Of a stretch of DNA of 64,000 nucleotides, positions 8,725-17,392 are shown piece by piece. The position numbers and the translations under genes are program-made. The notes beneath the pieces are model-generated. The model was not told where the DNA came from and made no database searches. It worked only from the letters and a program-made list of their open reading frames with translations. Positions within the stretch are counted from its first letter, which is position 1; every line of letters starts with the position of its first letter. Source of the stretch: SIG437 sp045648985 (GTDB lineage: Bacteria; Bacillota; Clostridia; UBA1381; UBA9506); NCBI GenBank assembly GCA_045648985.1, contig JAZROZ010000027.1, positions 81,590 to 145,589 on the forward strand, given 5' to 3'.

Positions 8725-10284
8725 TTACATCAGTGGCGCAAAAAGTCTTAAAAGTCTTTGAGCCGTTCTTACAAAAATATTTTCTTTTAAGTCTTTAGCC
8801 GTTATTTCGGTGCAGTGTTTTAATGTGCATAAAAAGTCGTTTTTGATATTTTCTAAAGCGCTTGATGCGTGTATCAGAAGACCACATTCAAAGTGAAGAT
8901 AAAGGCTTCTGTAGTCTGCATTTATTGTGCCGACGGTTGCTATTTTGTCATCTGACAGGAATGTTTTTGAATGAATAAAGCCGTTAGTATATTCATAAAT
9001 CTTAACACCTGCATCTATCAGCTCGGGATAGTATGAGCGAGTTGTCATATGGACATATGCTTTATCGGGAATATGGGGTGTGATAATTTTGACATCAACA
9101 CCGCTTTTTGCCGCTTCACAAAGTGCATATGACATAGAGTTTTCCAAAATGAGATATGGTGTGGTGATGTAGAGATAATCACAAGCTCTGTTGATTATGG
9201 ACATATACACGTGTTCACCTACGGTGTCACTATCACGTGGCCTGTCACAATACGGCTGAACAAAACCGTCAGAGGCTTCGCTAAAATCTGATTTATACTT
9301 TAAAAAGTCAGTATCCTCAGGTCTTAACACGTTCCACATTTGTAAAAACATTAAGGTGAAGCTCCATACGGCCTGGCCTTTTATCATTACAGCGGTATCT
9401 TTCCAATGTCCCAGTCTTTTTTGCACGTTGATGTACTCGTCACCGATGTTGATGCCGCCTGTATAAGCCGTTTTTCCGTCTATTACCGCAATCTTTCTGT
9501 GGTCGCGGTTGTTTTGTATTGTAGAAAGAATTGGCGAAAAGGGATTAAAAATTACGCATTTTATGCCCTTTTGCTCGAGTGTTTTGTGATAGTTTTTAGG
9601 AAGCAGCATAAAACAGCCGATGTCGTCAAAGATTACTCTTACTTCGACACCTTCTTTTACTTTTTTTTCAAGAACGCGCAGGATAGTATCCCACATTATT
9701 CCTTTTGCTATTATAAAGTATTCTAAAAATATAAATTTTTCAGCATTTTCAAGCTCATAAATCAGGCTTTCAAACTTCTTTTCTCCAGCTTCAAAATACT
9801 TAATGCTTGTGTTTTCATATACAGGAAAGCCCTTATATGAAGAAAGATATTTTGCTGTTTGATAGTTATTTATGTCGAAAGCTTTTAGTTTTTCTTCAGT
9901 TTTTATATCTTTGGCAAGCAGCGGCATTGTTTTTTCTTCTATGTCCGAAAAAGCCTTTTCAGTTTTATTGGCTTTCCCCTGAAACTGCATTGCAAGATAC
10001 AGTACACCGCCGAAAAATGGAAAGGCAAGTATAAGCACCATCCACGTCAGCTTATAAGCAGGTTTATCTTCTATTCCCAAGATATATATAGCTACAATAT
10101 AACTGATTATTGACATTATAGGGGCAAAAAGCGAAAAGCTTGTTCCTGCCCTTAAAAACATCAGTGCGATTAAGAAAAGCTGCAATAAAAGAAGAGCGAT
10201 GACAAATACACGTCGCCTTAAAACCATACGCATCCATTTAGGTTTTTGATTAGAACTGATTTTCTTGTTATCATTAGTTTTCAT
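8725..10284 (-). CDS. cls: Cardiolipin synthase (two-HKD phospholipase D family)
   Basis: 519 residues, the typical length. Two N-terminal membrane helices (about 28-48 and 52-72) precede a cytoplasmic catalytic region with two HxK(x)4D motifs: HRKIAVID (about residue 260) and HSKTFLSD (about 438). The enzyme condenses two phosphatidylglycerol molecules into cardiolipin and glycerol at the inner face of the membrane. The active-site His/Lys/Asp residues are intact in both halves, so it is probably functional. Transcription runs leftwards; groEL ends upstream and is separated by a terminator, so cls should have its own start signal in the roughly 40 AT-rich bases before it. Confidence 0.95.
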   Translation of the reverse strand: MKTNDNKKISSNQKPKWMRMVLRRRVFVIALLLLQLFLIALMFLRAGTSFSLFAPIMSIISYIVAIYILGIEDKPAYKLTWMVLILAFPFFGGVLYLAMQFQGKANKTEKAFSDIEEKTMPLLAKDIKTEEKLKAFDINNYQTAKYLSSYKGFPVYENTSIKYFEAGEKKFESLIYELENAEKFIFLEYFIIAKGIMWDTILRVLEKKVKEGVEVRVIFDDIGCFMLLPKNYHKTLEQKGIKCVIFNPFSPILSTIQNNRDHRKIAVIDGKTAYTGGINIGDEYINVQKRLGHWKDTAVMIKGQAVWSFTLMFLQMWNVLRPEDTDFLKYKSDFSEASDGFVQPYCDRPRDSDTVGEHVYMSIINRACDYLYITTPYLILENSMSYALCEAAKSGVDVKIITPHIPDKAYVHMTTRSYYPELIDAGVKIYEYTNGFIHSKTFLSDDKIATVGTINADYRSLYLHFECGLLIHASSALENIKNDFLCTLKHCTEITAKDLKENIFVRTAQRLLRLFAPLM

Positions 10285-10324
10285 AGATGATTTACCTCCT
10301 CTTTTATTTTTATAAAATTTTAAA

Positions 10325-10360
10325 TTAAAATGGTGCAGAGATTATTCTGCACCATTTTAA
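10325..10360 (-). terminator. groES-groEL terminator
   Basis: A perfect 14-bp stem (10325-10338 with 10347-10360) around an 8-base loop, just past the groEL stop codon on the minus strand and followed there by an AT-rich tail. Confidence 0.8.
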
Positions 10361-10377
10361 TATTTTTAAATCATCGA

Positions 10378-12006
10378 TTAAAAGCCCATTCCGCCGCCCG
10401 GCATTCCGCCTGCAGGCATCTGCGGTTCAGGTTCCGGCTTATTTGCAACAACACTTTCTGTTGTTAATACCATAGAAGCAATACTTGCCGCATTCTGAAG
10501 AGCTGAACGTGTAACCTTTGCAGGATCAACGATACCTGCTTTAATCATATCAACATATTCGCCTTTTAATGCGTTATATCCCATTCTGTCTTCTGAATTT
10601 TTGATGTTTTCAACAATTACAGAGCCTTCTAAGCCTGCGTTTGCTGCAATCTGTTTAACAGGCTCTTCTAATGCTTTTAATACAATCTGAACACCTGTCT
10701 TTTCGTCGCCTTCGGTTTCGTCTAAAAGCTTAGCAACAGACTTGATAGCATTGATATATGCAGTACCACCGCCTGCGATAACACCTTCTTCGATAGCGGC
10801 TCTTGTAGCAGCTAAAGCATCTTCAATTCTTAATTTCATTTCTTTCATTTCTGTTTCAGTAGCAGCACCAACCTTGATTACTGCAACACCGCCAGAGAGT
10901 TTTGCTAAGCGCTCCTGAAGCTTTTCTCTGTCAAAGTCTGATGTTGATTCTTCAATCTGAGCTTTAATCTGACCAATTCTTGCTTTGATTTCATCGCTAT
11001 TGCCTGCGCCGTCAACAATGATAGTATTTTCTTTCTGGATTTTAACCTGCTTAGCACGTCCAAGCTGAGTAATCTGTGTTTCTTTTAAGTCATAGCCAAG
11101 TTCTTCGGAAATAACTTCACCGCCTGTTAAAATAGCGATATCTTTGAGCATTTCTTTTCTTCTGTCACCAAAGCCAGGTGCTTTAACAGCAACGCACACG
11201 AATGTTCCGCGAAGCTTGTTAACGAGTAATGTAGCGAGCGCCTCACCCTCGATATCTTCAGCGATAATAACAAGCTTTTTGCCCTGCTGAACAATCTGCT
11301 CGAGCACCGGAAGAATTTCCTGAATGTTTGAGATTTTCTTATCTGTGATTAAGATGAATGCATCATCAATTACAGCTTCCATTTTCTCTGTATCTGTTAC
11401 CATGTAAGGTGAAATGTAGCCTCTGTCAAACTGCATACCTTCAACAACCTCTGAATATGTTTCAGCTGTTTTTGATTCTTCAACTGTGATAACACCGTCT
11501 GCTGTAACTTTTTCTGTAGCTTCGGCAATCAGTGAACCGATTGTTTCATCTGCTGCAGAAATTGATGCAACACGTGCGATATCATCTTTGCCGCTTACTT
11601 TTTCGCTTGCGCCCTTAATATAATCAACAGCAACATTAACGGCTTTAGAGATGCCCTTTCTGATAATCATCGGGTTTGCACCTGCTGCAACGTTCTTTAA
11701 GCCTTCACGAATTAAAGCCTGAGCTAAAAGTGTAGCAGTTGTAGTACCGTCACCTGCGATGTCGTTTGTCTTTGTTGCAACTTCTTTAACGAGCTGAGCA
11801 CCCATATTTTCAAACGCATCATCAAGCTCGATTTCCTTTGCGATTGTAACACCATCATTTGTGATGAGTGGTGCACCGAATTTTTTATCTAAAACAACGT
11901 TTCTGCCTTTTGGTCCTAATGTAACCTTAACAGCATCCGCAAGCTGATTAACACCGCGCTCTAATGCTTTTCTAGCTTCTTCACCAAATAAAATTTCTTT
12001 TGCCAT
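10378..12006 (-). CDS. groEL: Chaperonin GroEL (Hsp60)
   Basis: 542 residues, normal for GroEL, and ending in the typical Gly-Met tail (GGMPGGGMGF). ATP-binding features are present (VTLGPKGRNVVL, NDGVTIAKEIEL, AGDGTTTAT). GroEL forms a 14-mer double ring that folds proteins with GroES. I chose the ATG at 12006 (MAKEILFG) rather than the one at 12012: the AAGGAGG ribosome site is only 2 bases from the upstream ATG but 8 from this one, and GroEL starts with MAKE in related bacteria. It follows groES after 18 bp in one operon under CIRCE/HrcA control and ends at its own terminator. Confidence 0.98.
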   Translation of the reverse strand: MAKEILFGEEARKALERGVNQLADAVKVTLGPKGRNVVLDKKFGAPLITNDGVTIAKEIELDDAFENMGAQLVKEVATKTNDIAGDGTTTATLLAQALIREGLKNVAAGANPMIIRKGISKAVNVAVDYIKGASEKVSGKDDIARVASISAADETIGSLIAEATEKVTADGVITVEESKTAETYSEVVEGMQFDRGYISPYMVTDTEKMEAVIDDAFILITDKKISNIQEILPVLEQIVQQGKKLVIIAEDIEGEALATLLVNKLRGTFVCVAVKAPGFGDRRKEMLKDIAILTGGEVISEELGYDLKETQITQLGRAKQVKIQKENTIIVDGAGNSDEIKARIGQIKAQIEESTSDFDREKLQERLAKLSGGVAVIKVGAATETEMKEMKLRIEDALAATRAAIEEGVIAGGGTAYINAIKSVAKLLDETEGDEKTGVQIVLKALEEPVKQIAANAGLEGSVIVENIKNSEDRMGYNALKGEYVDMIKAGIVDPAKVTRSALQNAASIASMVLTTESVVANKPEPEPQMPAGGMPGGGMGF

Positions 12007-12024
12007 TTTCATTTCCTCCTTAAA

Positions 12025-12309
12025 TTACTCAACGATTGCGAGTACGTCACTCTGTTTTAAGATAGTGTATTCTACACCGTCAAACTTTATTTCAGTACCT
12101 GCGTACTTGCTTGTGATAACTTTGTCACCAACTTTTAATTCCATTTTAACTTCCTTGCCGTCAACTATTCCGCCCGGACCAACTGCAACGATTTCAGCCA
12201 TCTGCGGCTTTTCTTTTGCGCTGCCTGTTAAAATGATACCACTTTTTGTTGTTTCCTCTGTTTCTACCATTTTAATTACGACTCTGTCGCCTAACGGTTT
12301 GATGTTCAT
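12025..12309 (-). CDS. groES: Co-chaperonin GroES (Hsp10)
   Basis: 94 residues. The N-terminal 'MNIKPLGDRVVIK', the mobile loop ('EETTKSGIILTGSAKEKP') and the C-terminal 'GDKVITSKYAGTEIKFDGVEY' are classic GroES. It forms the heptameric lid of the GroEL chamber. First gene of the operon, with a perfect CIRCE element in its 5' leader, so it should be repressed by HrcA and induced by heat or misfolded-protein stress. hrcA itself is not in the window. Confidence 0.98.
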   Translation of the reverse strand: MNIKPLGDRVVIKMVETEETTKSGIILTGSAKEKPQMAEIVAVGPGGIVDGKEVKMELKVGDKVITSKYAGTEIKFDGVEYTILKQSDVLAIVE

Positions 12310-12372
12310 AATAAATCCTCCTGTATTTATTCTATTATTTATAACGATTTTATGAGGTGCTTACCTCTTTTG

Positions 12373-12399
12373 TTAGCACTCGTACCAAGGGAGTGCTAA
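12373..12399. promoter_or_regulatory. CIRCE operator (HrcA-binding site)
   Basis: Exact match to the consensus: TTAGCACTC (12373-12381), nine bases, GAGTGCTAA (12391-12399). It overlaps the expected transcription start of groES-groEL and is the standard HrcA repressor site. Confidence 0.97.
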
Positions 12400-12406
12400 T
12401 TCATTT

Positions 12407-12412
12407 ATTATA
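12407..12412 (-). promoter_or_regulatory. -10 element of the groES promoter
   Basis: TATAAT on the minus strand, 8 bases upstream of CIRCE, so transcription would begin at the edge of the operator. No good -35 box at 17 bp is visible; TTGCTA at 20 bp is the nearest. Confidence 0.5.
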
Positions 12413-12559
12413 TTACTAGTTATTGGTTTTTTTAGCAAATATTATGACATAGTAAAAATCAAAAATAAGTCGCTAGTTCTTTGATTTTCGCCACATATCT
12501 TTTAATTACTCGGATTTTCATCTATTAAAAGTTTGTACATAAATAGGAAATAAAACATA

Positions 12560-12588
12560 TTGCATTATTATTTTCTTTATGATAATAT
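12560..12588 (+). promoter_or_regulatory. Sigma-A promoter for the BaiN-like flavoprotein gene
   Basis: TTGCAT (12560-12565), 17-bp spacer, TAATAT (12583-12588), about 48 bp before the start codon. Confidence 0.55.
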
Positions 12589-12635
12589 GAATAAAAATAT
12601 ACATAATATGTTAAGTATTTAAAAGGAACAATAAA

Positions 12636-13862
12636 ATGAAAAAATATGATGCCATAGTAATCGGCGGTGGCGCGGCAGGAATGATAGCTGCAGGCAAAGC
12701 TGCAGAATCAGGAAAAAGCGTTCTGCTGGTTGAAAAGAATGAAAAGCTTGGAAAAAAGGTATATATAACAGGAAAAGGCAGGTGTAATGTAACAAATTCG
12801 GCTGACCTTACTGATATGATAAAAAATATACCAATAAATGGCAGGTTTATGTATAGCGCTCTTTCCGTTTTTTCAAATTGGGACCTCGTGGGACTTTTAT
12901 ATGAAAACGGAACACCGATTAAAGAAGAACGCGGGGGAAGAATGTTTCCCGAAAGTGATAAGTCATCGGATATCATAAAAGCTCTTTCTAAATATGCCTT
13001 AAAGGAAAATGTCACATTGGTTTGCGATGAGGCAGATGCCCTTATTATTAATGATAAAAAAGCAGAGGGTGTGGTTTTAAAGAAAGGCGGAAGAGTATTT
13101 GCAGACAGAGTAATTGTTGCAACGGGCGGAAAAAGCTATCCACAAACAGGCTCAACAGGTGACGGATACAGATTTGCTCGTTTAGCAGGGCATACTGTAA
13201 TTCCTCCGCTCGCAGCCCTGGTGCCTCTTGTGACAAGAGAAAAATGGGTTAAAGAGCTTCAGGGGTTGTCGCTTAAAAACGTTGGAATTAAGCTGACTGA
13301 TTCAAATGATAAATTAATATATGAAGATTTTGGCGAAATGCTATTTACTCATTTTGGTCTGTCGGGCCCTGTGATACTTTCATCAAGTATTCATGTAAAT
13401 GAAGAAAAAGGGAAAGAGTATAAGATAAAAATAGATTTAAAGCCGGCACTCGATTTTGATATGCTTGACAAACGTCTTTTAAGGGATTTTGAGGAGTCAA
13501 AAAACAAAGACTTTGCAAACAGCTTAGATGGACTTCTTCCTAAAAAACTGATACCTGTAATTATTAAAGAGTCGGGGATAAATCCTAAAAAGAAGATTAA
13601 CGAAATTACAAGAAAAGAGCGCACAGAACTTTGTACGCTCCTTAAAAATTTTGAGTTTAGTATTGTGGGTTTAAGACCGATAGCAGAAGCCATAGTGACA
13701 AAAGGTGGTGTATCGGTTGATGAGATTAACCCGAAAACTATGGAATCAAAGTTAATAGATGGTCTTTACTTTGCAGGCGAAGTGCTAGATGTATGTGCCT
13801 ATACAGGCGGCTTTAATCTGCAGATTGCCTTTTCAACGGGATATAGTGCAGGTACTCTGTGA
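12636..13862 (+). CDS. NAD(P)/FAD-dependent oxidoreductase, HI0933/BaiN-like
   Basis: 408 residues. An N-terminal FAD-binding Rossmann motif (VIGGGAAGMIAAGKAA, about residues 8-23) is followed by the HI0933/YhiN-family signature 'LVEKNEKLGKKVYITGKGRCN', 'GGKSYPQTGSTGDGYRFA' mid-protein, and a C-terminal FAD motif 'GLYFAGEVLDVCAYTGGFNLQIAF'. These flavoproteins are widespread in Firmicutes; the BaiN member was linked to bile-acid reduction, but most have unknown substrates, so no specific reaction should be assigned. The ATG follows an AAAAGGAAC site. It converges with the Fe-S protein gene at 13875, only 12 bp away, with no terminator hairpin apparent between them. Confidence 0.9.
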   Translation: MKKYDAIVIGGGAAGMIAAGKAAESGKSVLLVEKNEKLGKKVYITGKGRCNVTNSADLTDMIKNIPINGRFMYSALSVFSNWDLVGLLYENGTPIKEERGGRMFPESDKSSDIIKALSKYALKENVTLVCDEADALIINDKKAEGVVLKKGGRVFADRVIVATGGKSYPQTGSTGDGYRFARLAGHTVIPPLAALVPLVTREKWVKELQGLSLKNVGIKLTDSNDKLIYEDFGEMLFTHFGLSGPVILSSSIHVNEEKGKEYKIKIDLKPALDFDMLDKRLLRDFEESKNKDFANSLDGLLPKKLIPVIIKESGINPKKKINEITRKERTELCTLLKNFEFSIVGLRPIAEAIVTKGGVSVDEINPKTMESKLIDGLYFAGEVLDVCAYTGGFNLQIAFSTGYSAGTL

Positions 13863-13874
13863 GAATAAGAATTT

Positions 13875-14531
13875 TCATTTCCCTTTAGGACACACCTTCA
13901 TACAGATTCCGCAAACTGCACCTCTTCCGATGTGCTGAAACTTCTCTTTCATAAATTTACTGCAAGCTAAAGCATCAATAATAGGTTCATCAGGTTTTTC
14001 GGGATTAAATTCCTTTCCCGAAAGAGCCATCGCAGGACATGCCTTTATGCACAAATCACAACACGCGCAAAGGCTTTCTTTGATTGGTTCTTTAAAGCCT
14101 TCTGATAAATCACAATCTGTGATGATAGTGCCAAGCCTGACTCTTGGGCCGTATTTTTCGGATATAAACATTGCATTTTTGCCGATTGTGCCAATTCCTG
14201 CATTTACTGCCATTTGCTTATGCGACAAAAGTCCCTTTTTTCCCTCTATTGACTGAGATGCAGGAATACATACATAGCGATATCCGTTTTGCTCTAAGAT
14301 GATTCCTATTCTTAATAAAATGTGGTCAATGAGAGCATTTACAGTCCTGTAATGGTGAAAATATGTATGAGTAGGGCTATCTCCGATTGCATCAACTACG
14401 GCGGAGGATAATTTTATTAAAATAGTTACAGCATAGTTAAGTCCATCGTATTCTTGGGGTGGCGTTACTTGCGAAAAACCAACATCGCCTGCCCCCAGAA
14501 AAAAAGCTAAATCTTTTATTTTGTTAATCAT
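13875..14531 (-). CDS. QueG-like double 4Fe-4S cluster protein (short form)
   Basis: 218 residues. The C-terminal half carries two 4Fe-4S cysteine sets: 'CACCDLCIKACP' (about residues 153-164) and 'CGICMKVCP' at the extreme C-terminus, plus an isolated Cys in 'ALACSKF'. The arrangement and the preceding 'GIGTIGKNAMFISEKYGPRVRLGTII' resemble epoxyqueuosine reductase QueG, but QueG is about 380 residues and the cobalamin-binding N-terminal part is largely missing. It is therefore a QueG-related Fe-S oxidoreductase of unknown substrate rather than true QueG. The Fe-S motifs appear complete, so it is not obviously degraded. A GGAAGTG sequence precedes the ATG. Confidence 0.8.
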   Translation of the reverse strand: MINKIKDLAFFLGAGDVGFSQVTPPQEYDGLNYAVTILIKLSSAVVDAIGDSPTHTYFHHYRTVNALIDHILLRIGIILEQNGYRYVCIPASQSIEGKKGLLSHKQMAVNAGIGTIGKNAMFISEKYGPRVRLGTIITDCDLSEGFKEPIKESLCACCDLCIKACPAMALSGKEFNPEKPDEPIIDALACSKFMKEKFQHIGRGAVCGICMKVCPKGK

Positions 14532-14622
14532 GTTTTCACTTCCTTTGCAGTAGTAATTTTATCATATTTACAGTGAAGGTACAATTCTTTTTGCTAAAAA
14601 ACTAAAAAATATTAAATAGTAC

Positions 14623-14651
14623 TTGCTTTTTTTAGTATTTTAATTTAAAAT
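14623..14651 (+). promoter_or_regulatory. Sigma-A promoter for efp
   Basis: TTGCTT (14623-14628), 17-bp spacer, TAAAAT (14646-14651), about 36 bp before the efp start codon and its GGAGG site. Confidence 0.6.
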
Positions 14652-14687
14652 ATATATAGAGAAAAAAGAAAATTTTGGAGGTATTTT

Positions 14688-15245
14688 ATGATTTCAGCTG
14701 GTGAATTTAGAAACGGCATAACATTTGAATTTGAAGGAAACGTATATCAGATTGTGGAGTTCCAACATGTAAAACCGGGTAAAGGTGCTGCGTTTGTAAG
14801 AACAAAGCTTAAAAACGTTATAACAGGCGGCATTGTTGAAAAAACTTTCCGTCCTACAGAAAAAATGCCAAAAGCTCACATTGACAGAAAGAGTATGTCA
14901 TATTCATATAGTGATGGAGATTTATATTATTTCATGGATAATGAAACATTTGATATGATGCCACTTGGCACAGATGCTTTAGGTGATGCACTTAAGTATG
15001 TTACAGAAAATATGAATGTTACTGTTCTTTCATACAAAGGCAATGTATTCGGTGTAGAACCGCCTACATTTGTAGAGCTTGAAATTGCAGAAACAGAGCC
15101 TGGTGTTAAGGGTGATACTGCAACAGGTGCAACAAAACCGGCTACACTTGAAACAGGTGCTACAATCAACATCCCGCTCTTTGTTAACCAGGGCGACAGA
15201 ATCAGAGTTGACACAAGAACAGGCGAATACATGGAAAGAGTATAA
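14688..15245 (+). CDS. efp: Translation elongation factor P
   Basis: 185 residues in the usual three-domain EF-P length. The domain I loop carrying the modified residue is 'HVKPGKGAAFVRTK', with Lys32 at the tip; the C-terminal signature 'INIPLFVNQGDRIRVDTRTGEY' is intact. EF-P binds between the ribosomal P and E sites and relieves stalling at polyproline. Which modification Lys32 receives is not shown (no epmA/epmB or ymfI gene is nearby). The GGAGG site is 8 bases before the ATG. The CD1247-type gene follows 35 bp later on the same strand, a neighbourhood common in Clostridia. Confidence 0.97.
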   Translation: MISAGEFRNGITFEFEGNVYQIVEFQHVKPGKGAAFVRTKLKNVITGGIVEKTFRPTEKMPKAHIDRKSMSYSYSDGDLYYFMDNETFDMMPLGTDALGDALKYVTENMNVTVLSYKGNVFGVEPPTFVELEIAETEPGVKGDTATGATKPATLETGATINIPLFVNQGDRIRVDTRTGEYMERV

Positions 15246-15280
15246 GATTTATTAATTTTGAAAGGAGAGGCAAAGCTTTT

Positions 15281-15736
15281 TTGCCGACAAATATAATGGG
15301 ATATCTGACAGAACAGGTTGCCTACTTAAAAGGACTTGCTGAAGGAATGAAAATTGACGAGTCAACAAACGAGGGAAAGCTTCTTATAAGCATAATAGGA
15401 GTTTTAGACGAAATCGCTTCAAATATGGAAGATTTAAATGAAGAAATGATTGAAAGTGAAGCAAGAATTGATGAACTTGAAGATCTTTCAGCAGATATTT
15501 TAGAAGAGCTTGACGGTTGTGATTGTGATGACTGCGACTGCGATTGTGATGATTGTGATTGCGACTGTGAGTATGATGAAGACGAAGAAGATCTTGATTT
15601 TTACGAAGTAGAATGTCCTAACTGCAAAGAAAAGGTTTACTTTGATGAAGATATGATTGCTGAAGACGAGCTCTTTTGTCCTAATTGCGAAGAAAAAATT
15701 GAAATTGAATTCGATGAAGAGTTTGATGAAGAATAA
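15281..15736 (+). CDS. CD1247-type zinc-ribbon protein with a Cys-Asp tract
   Basis: 151 very acidic residues. The N-terminal helical part ('EQVAYLKGLAEGM', about 11-23, then Glu/Asp-rich coiled coil to about 78) matches the CD1247 N-terminal domain known in Clostridia. Residues 80-96 alternate Cys and Asp (8 Cys, 9 Asp in 17 residues). A zinc ribbon follows with Cys112-X2-Cys115 and Cys133-X2-Cys136, and the end is polyacidic. I use the TTG at 15281, about 11 bases after a GGAGAGG site; the ATG at 15296 is about 26 bases from it. It lies 35 bp after efp and is followed by a terminator of the palindrome family. Function unknown; metal binding is inference. Confidence 0.8.
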   Translation: MPTNIMGYLTEQVAYLKGLAEGMKIDESTNEGKLLISIIGVLDEIASNMEDLNEEMIESEARIDELEDLSADILEELDGCDCDDCDCDCDDCDCDCEYDEDEEDLDFYEVECPNCKEKVYFDEDMIAEDELFCPNCEEKIEIEFDEEFDEE

Positions 15737-15745
15737 CAATTAAGT

Positions 15746-15790
15746 AAAAGGAGCTGTATCAAAATGAAATTCATTTTGATACAGCTCCTT
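15746..15790. terminator. Palindromic terminator, copy B
   Basis: Arms 15748-15768 and 15770-15790 are exactly complementary (21 bp). It is nearly the same sequence as the palindrome at 3599-3645 (T replaces G in the GCTGTAGC block, with the matching change in the other arm). Placed between the CD1247-type gene and the convergent phosphohexomutase gene. Confidence 0.8.
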
Positions 15791-15830
15791 CGTTTTGCTA
15801 TTTTGATATGTAAATCGTTAAATTAATAAA

Positions 15831-17228
15831 TTAAAGCCCTAATGCTTTTACCCAGATGTTTGTAACAGCTTTTGCTGATTCCATATCGCTCATTTCACAG
15901 AAAATTCTAAGGAGCGGTTCAGTACCGGAAAAACGTGCAATAATCCAGCCGCCGTTTTTAAATGTAACCTTGCAGCCGTCTTCATAGCTTACGCGCTCGA
16001 TTTCATATCCGAAATCAGGCAAAATCTTTTTGTTAAAGAGAATATCTGTAAGCTCGTCTTTTTTTGCCTGAGAGAATTTTGTATCAAATTCGCTCATTTC
16101 CGTTTCGCCGTATTTTTCGTGTATCTCAGCTAATATTTCAGAAATCTTTTTGCCGCAAACACAAATCATTTCAACCAAGAGTGCCGAAGCAAAAATTCCA
16201 TCTTTTCCTTTGATGTGTCCTCTTATTGAAAGTCCACCTGATGATTCACCGCCGATGAGGGCATCAACTTCTTCCATTTTACCCGAAATATGCTTAAATC
16301 CAACAGGAACTTCGTGACATTTTTGTCCGAAATCTTCTGCAATTCTGTCAAGGAGTGATGTTGTTGCAACGTTTCTTACAATATCGCCTCTCCAGCCTTT
16401 ATATTTTAAGAGGTAATATGAAAGAAGAGCAAGAATCTTGTTAGGATGAATAAATGTTCCCTCGTCATCAATAACACCAACACGGTCAGCATCTCCGTCT
16501 GTACCTATACCGATGTCATAACCTTTATCTACAACAAGCTCACGAAGACGTGTAAGTGTTGCAGCAGAGGGTGACGGGAGCTTGCCGCCAAATAGTGTGT
16601 CGTGTCTGTCGTTTATTATATCAACTTCACCTCTTGCTGTCATAAGTACTGTCTGAAGACACGTTCTTGAAACGCCATACATCGGGTCGAGTAAAATTCT
16701 AAGATGTGACTTTTTGATGGCATCCATATTAATCATATCAATGATTCCGTCTAAGAACTCGTTTGTTGTGTCGATTAATTTGATTTTGCCCTGAGCAACG
16801 CCATCTTCAAAGCTCATAGATTTTACATCTACACCTTTTTCAATTCTTTCTTCAAATGTTTTTGTAATCGAAATATCAGCATCTCTGCCGCCTCTTACAA
16901 ATACTTTGATGCCGTTATATTCAGCAGGGTTGTGGCTTGCTGTAACAGCCATTCCGTATTTTGTATCAAGCATTTTAACTGTAAACATAACAAGTGGTGT
17001 TGGTGCAATTTTGTTTATAAAATGTACTGTAATACCATTTGCTGCAAAAACTTCAGCTGCCCACTTTGCGCCGATGTCTGACAAAAATCTTCTGTCGTAA
17101 CCAATAACGATACCTTTGTTGTCATCTTTCATATCGTCTGCTATAGCCTGAGCAAGAGTTACAATGTTAGATTTTATGAACTCATCGCCGATTATTGCTC
17201 TCCAGCCACCTGTACCGAATTTTATCAT
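15831..17228 (-). CDS. Phosphoglucomutase/phosphomannomutase family enzyme
   Basis: 465 residues, alpha-D-phosphohexomutase fold. The catalytic phosphoserine loop TASHNP (about residue 96), metal loop DGDADR (about 246), sugar-binding loop GGESSGG and phosphate-binding loop RFSGTEP (about 434) are all present and in order. The enzyme moves phosphate between C6 and C1 of a hexose; whether glucose or mannose is preferred cannot be decided from the loops alone. glgC-glgD, which need glucose-1-phosphate, lie 2 kb away on the other strand, so a link to glycogen synthesis is plausible. An AAGGGG site precedes the ATG. It ends at the copy-B palindromic terminator. Confidence 0.92.
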   Translation of the reverse strand: MIKFGTGGWRAIIGDEFIKSNIVTLAQAIADDMKDDNKGIVIGYDRRFLSDIGAKWAAEVFAANGITVHFINKIAPTPLVMFTVKMLDTKYGMAVTASHNPAEYNGIKVFVRGGRDADISITKTFEERIEKGVDVKSMSFEDGVAQGKIKLIDTTNEFLDGIIDMINMDAIKKSHLRILLDPMYGVSRTCLQTVLMTARGEVDIINDRHDTLFGGKLPSPSAATLTRLRELVVDKGYDIGIGTDGDADRVGVIDDEGTFIHPNKILALLSYYLLKYKGWRGDIVRNVATTSLLDRIAEDFGQKCHEVPVGFKHISGKMEEVDALIGGESSGGLSIRGHIKGKDGIFASALLVEMICVCGKKISEILAEIHEKYGETEMSEFDTKFSQAKKDELTDILFNKKILPDFGYEIERVSYEDGCKVTFKNGGWIIARFSGTEPLLRIFCEMSDMESAKAVTNIWVKALGL

Positions 17229-17329
17229 TTTTTATCCCCTTTTCTATTTGTGCTTTATATTTTTTTAACATTATATAACACTTTGGAAAACGTGTCTTTA
17301 TAAAATTCTTAACTTTTTTTACAATTTTC

Positions 17330-17358
17330 TTTACATTATAACCAAAAACAGTTATAAT
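17330..17358 (+). promoter_or_regulatory. Sigma-A promoter of the AraC-family gene, overlapped by an inverted repeat
   Basis: TTTACA (17330-17335), 17-bp spacer, TATAAT (17353-17358). A perfect 9-bp inverted repeat, CATTATAAC (17334-17342) and GTTATAATG (17351-17359), covers the spacer and -10 box, so the site may also be an operator. The start codon is 35 bp further on. Confidence 0.7.
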
Positions 17359-17392
17359 GGGTATATAGCTATAATTTAAAGGAGAATAAAAT

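Larger units (their letters stand above)
12310..12635. other. Intergenic region between groES and the BaiN-like gene
   Basis: 326 bp of AT-rich DNA between divergent genes. It holds the groES leader with the CIRCE operator, the two divergent promoters described separately, and about 120 bp (12440-12555) in which I see no gene or clear signal. Confidence 0.7.

Noticed and set aside
8016..10284. A defence or toxin-antitoxin pair formed by the 212-aa gene and cls
   Set aside because: cls is an ordinary complete cardiolipin synthase and the small gene has no toxin features.
12010..12012. ATG at 12012 as the groEL start
   Set aside because: It is only 2 bases from the AAGGAGG site; the ATG at 12006 has proper spacing and gives the usual MAKE start.
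13875..14531. Assignment as true QueG (epoxyqueuosine reductase)
   Set aside because: It is about 160 residues too short and lacks most of the cobalamin-binding part, so only QueG-like is claimed.
15518..15568. Repeated GAT/TGT codons as a possible CRISPR-like or tandem DNA repeat
   Set aside because: The repeat is in frame and encodes the Cys-Asp tract of the CD1247-type protein; no spacers.
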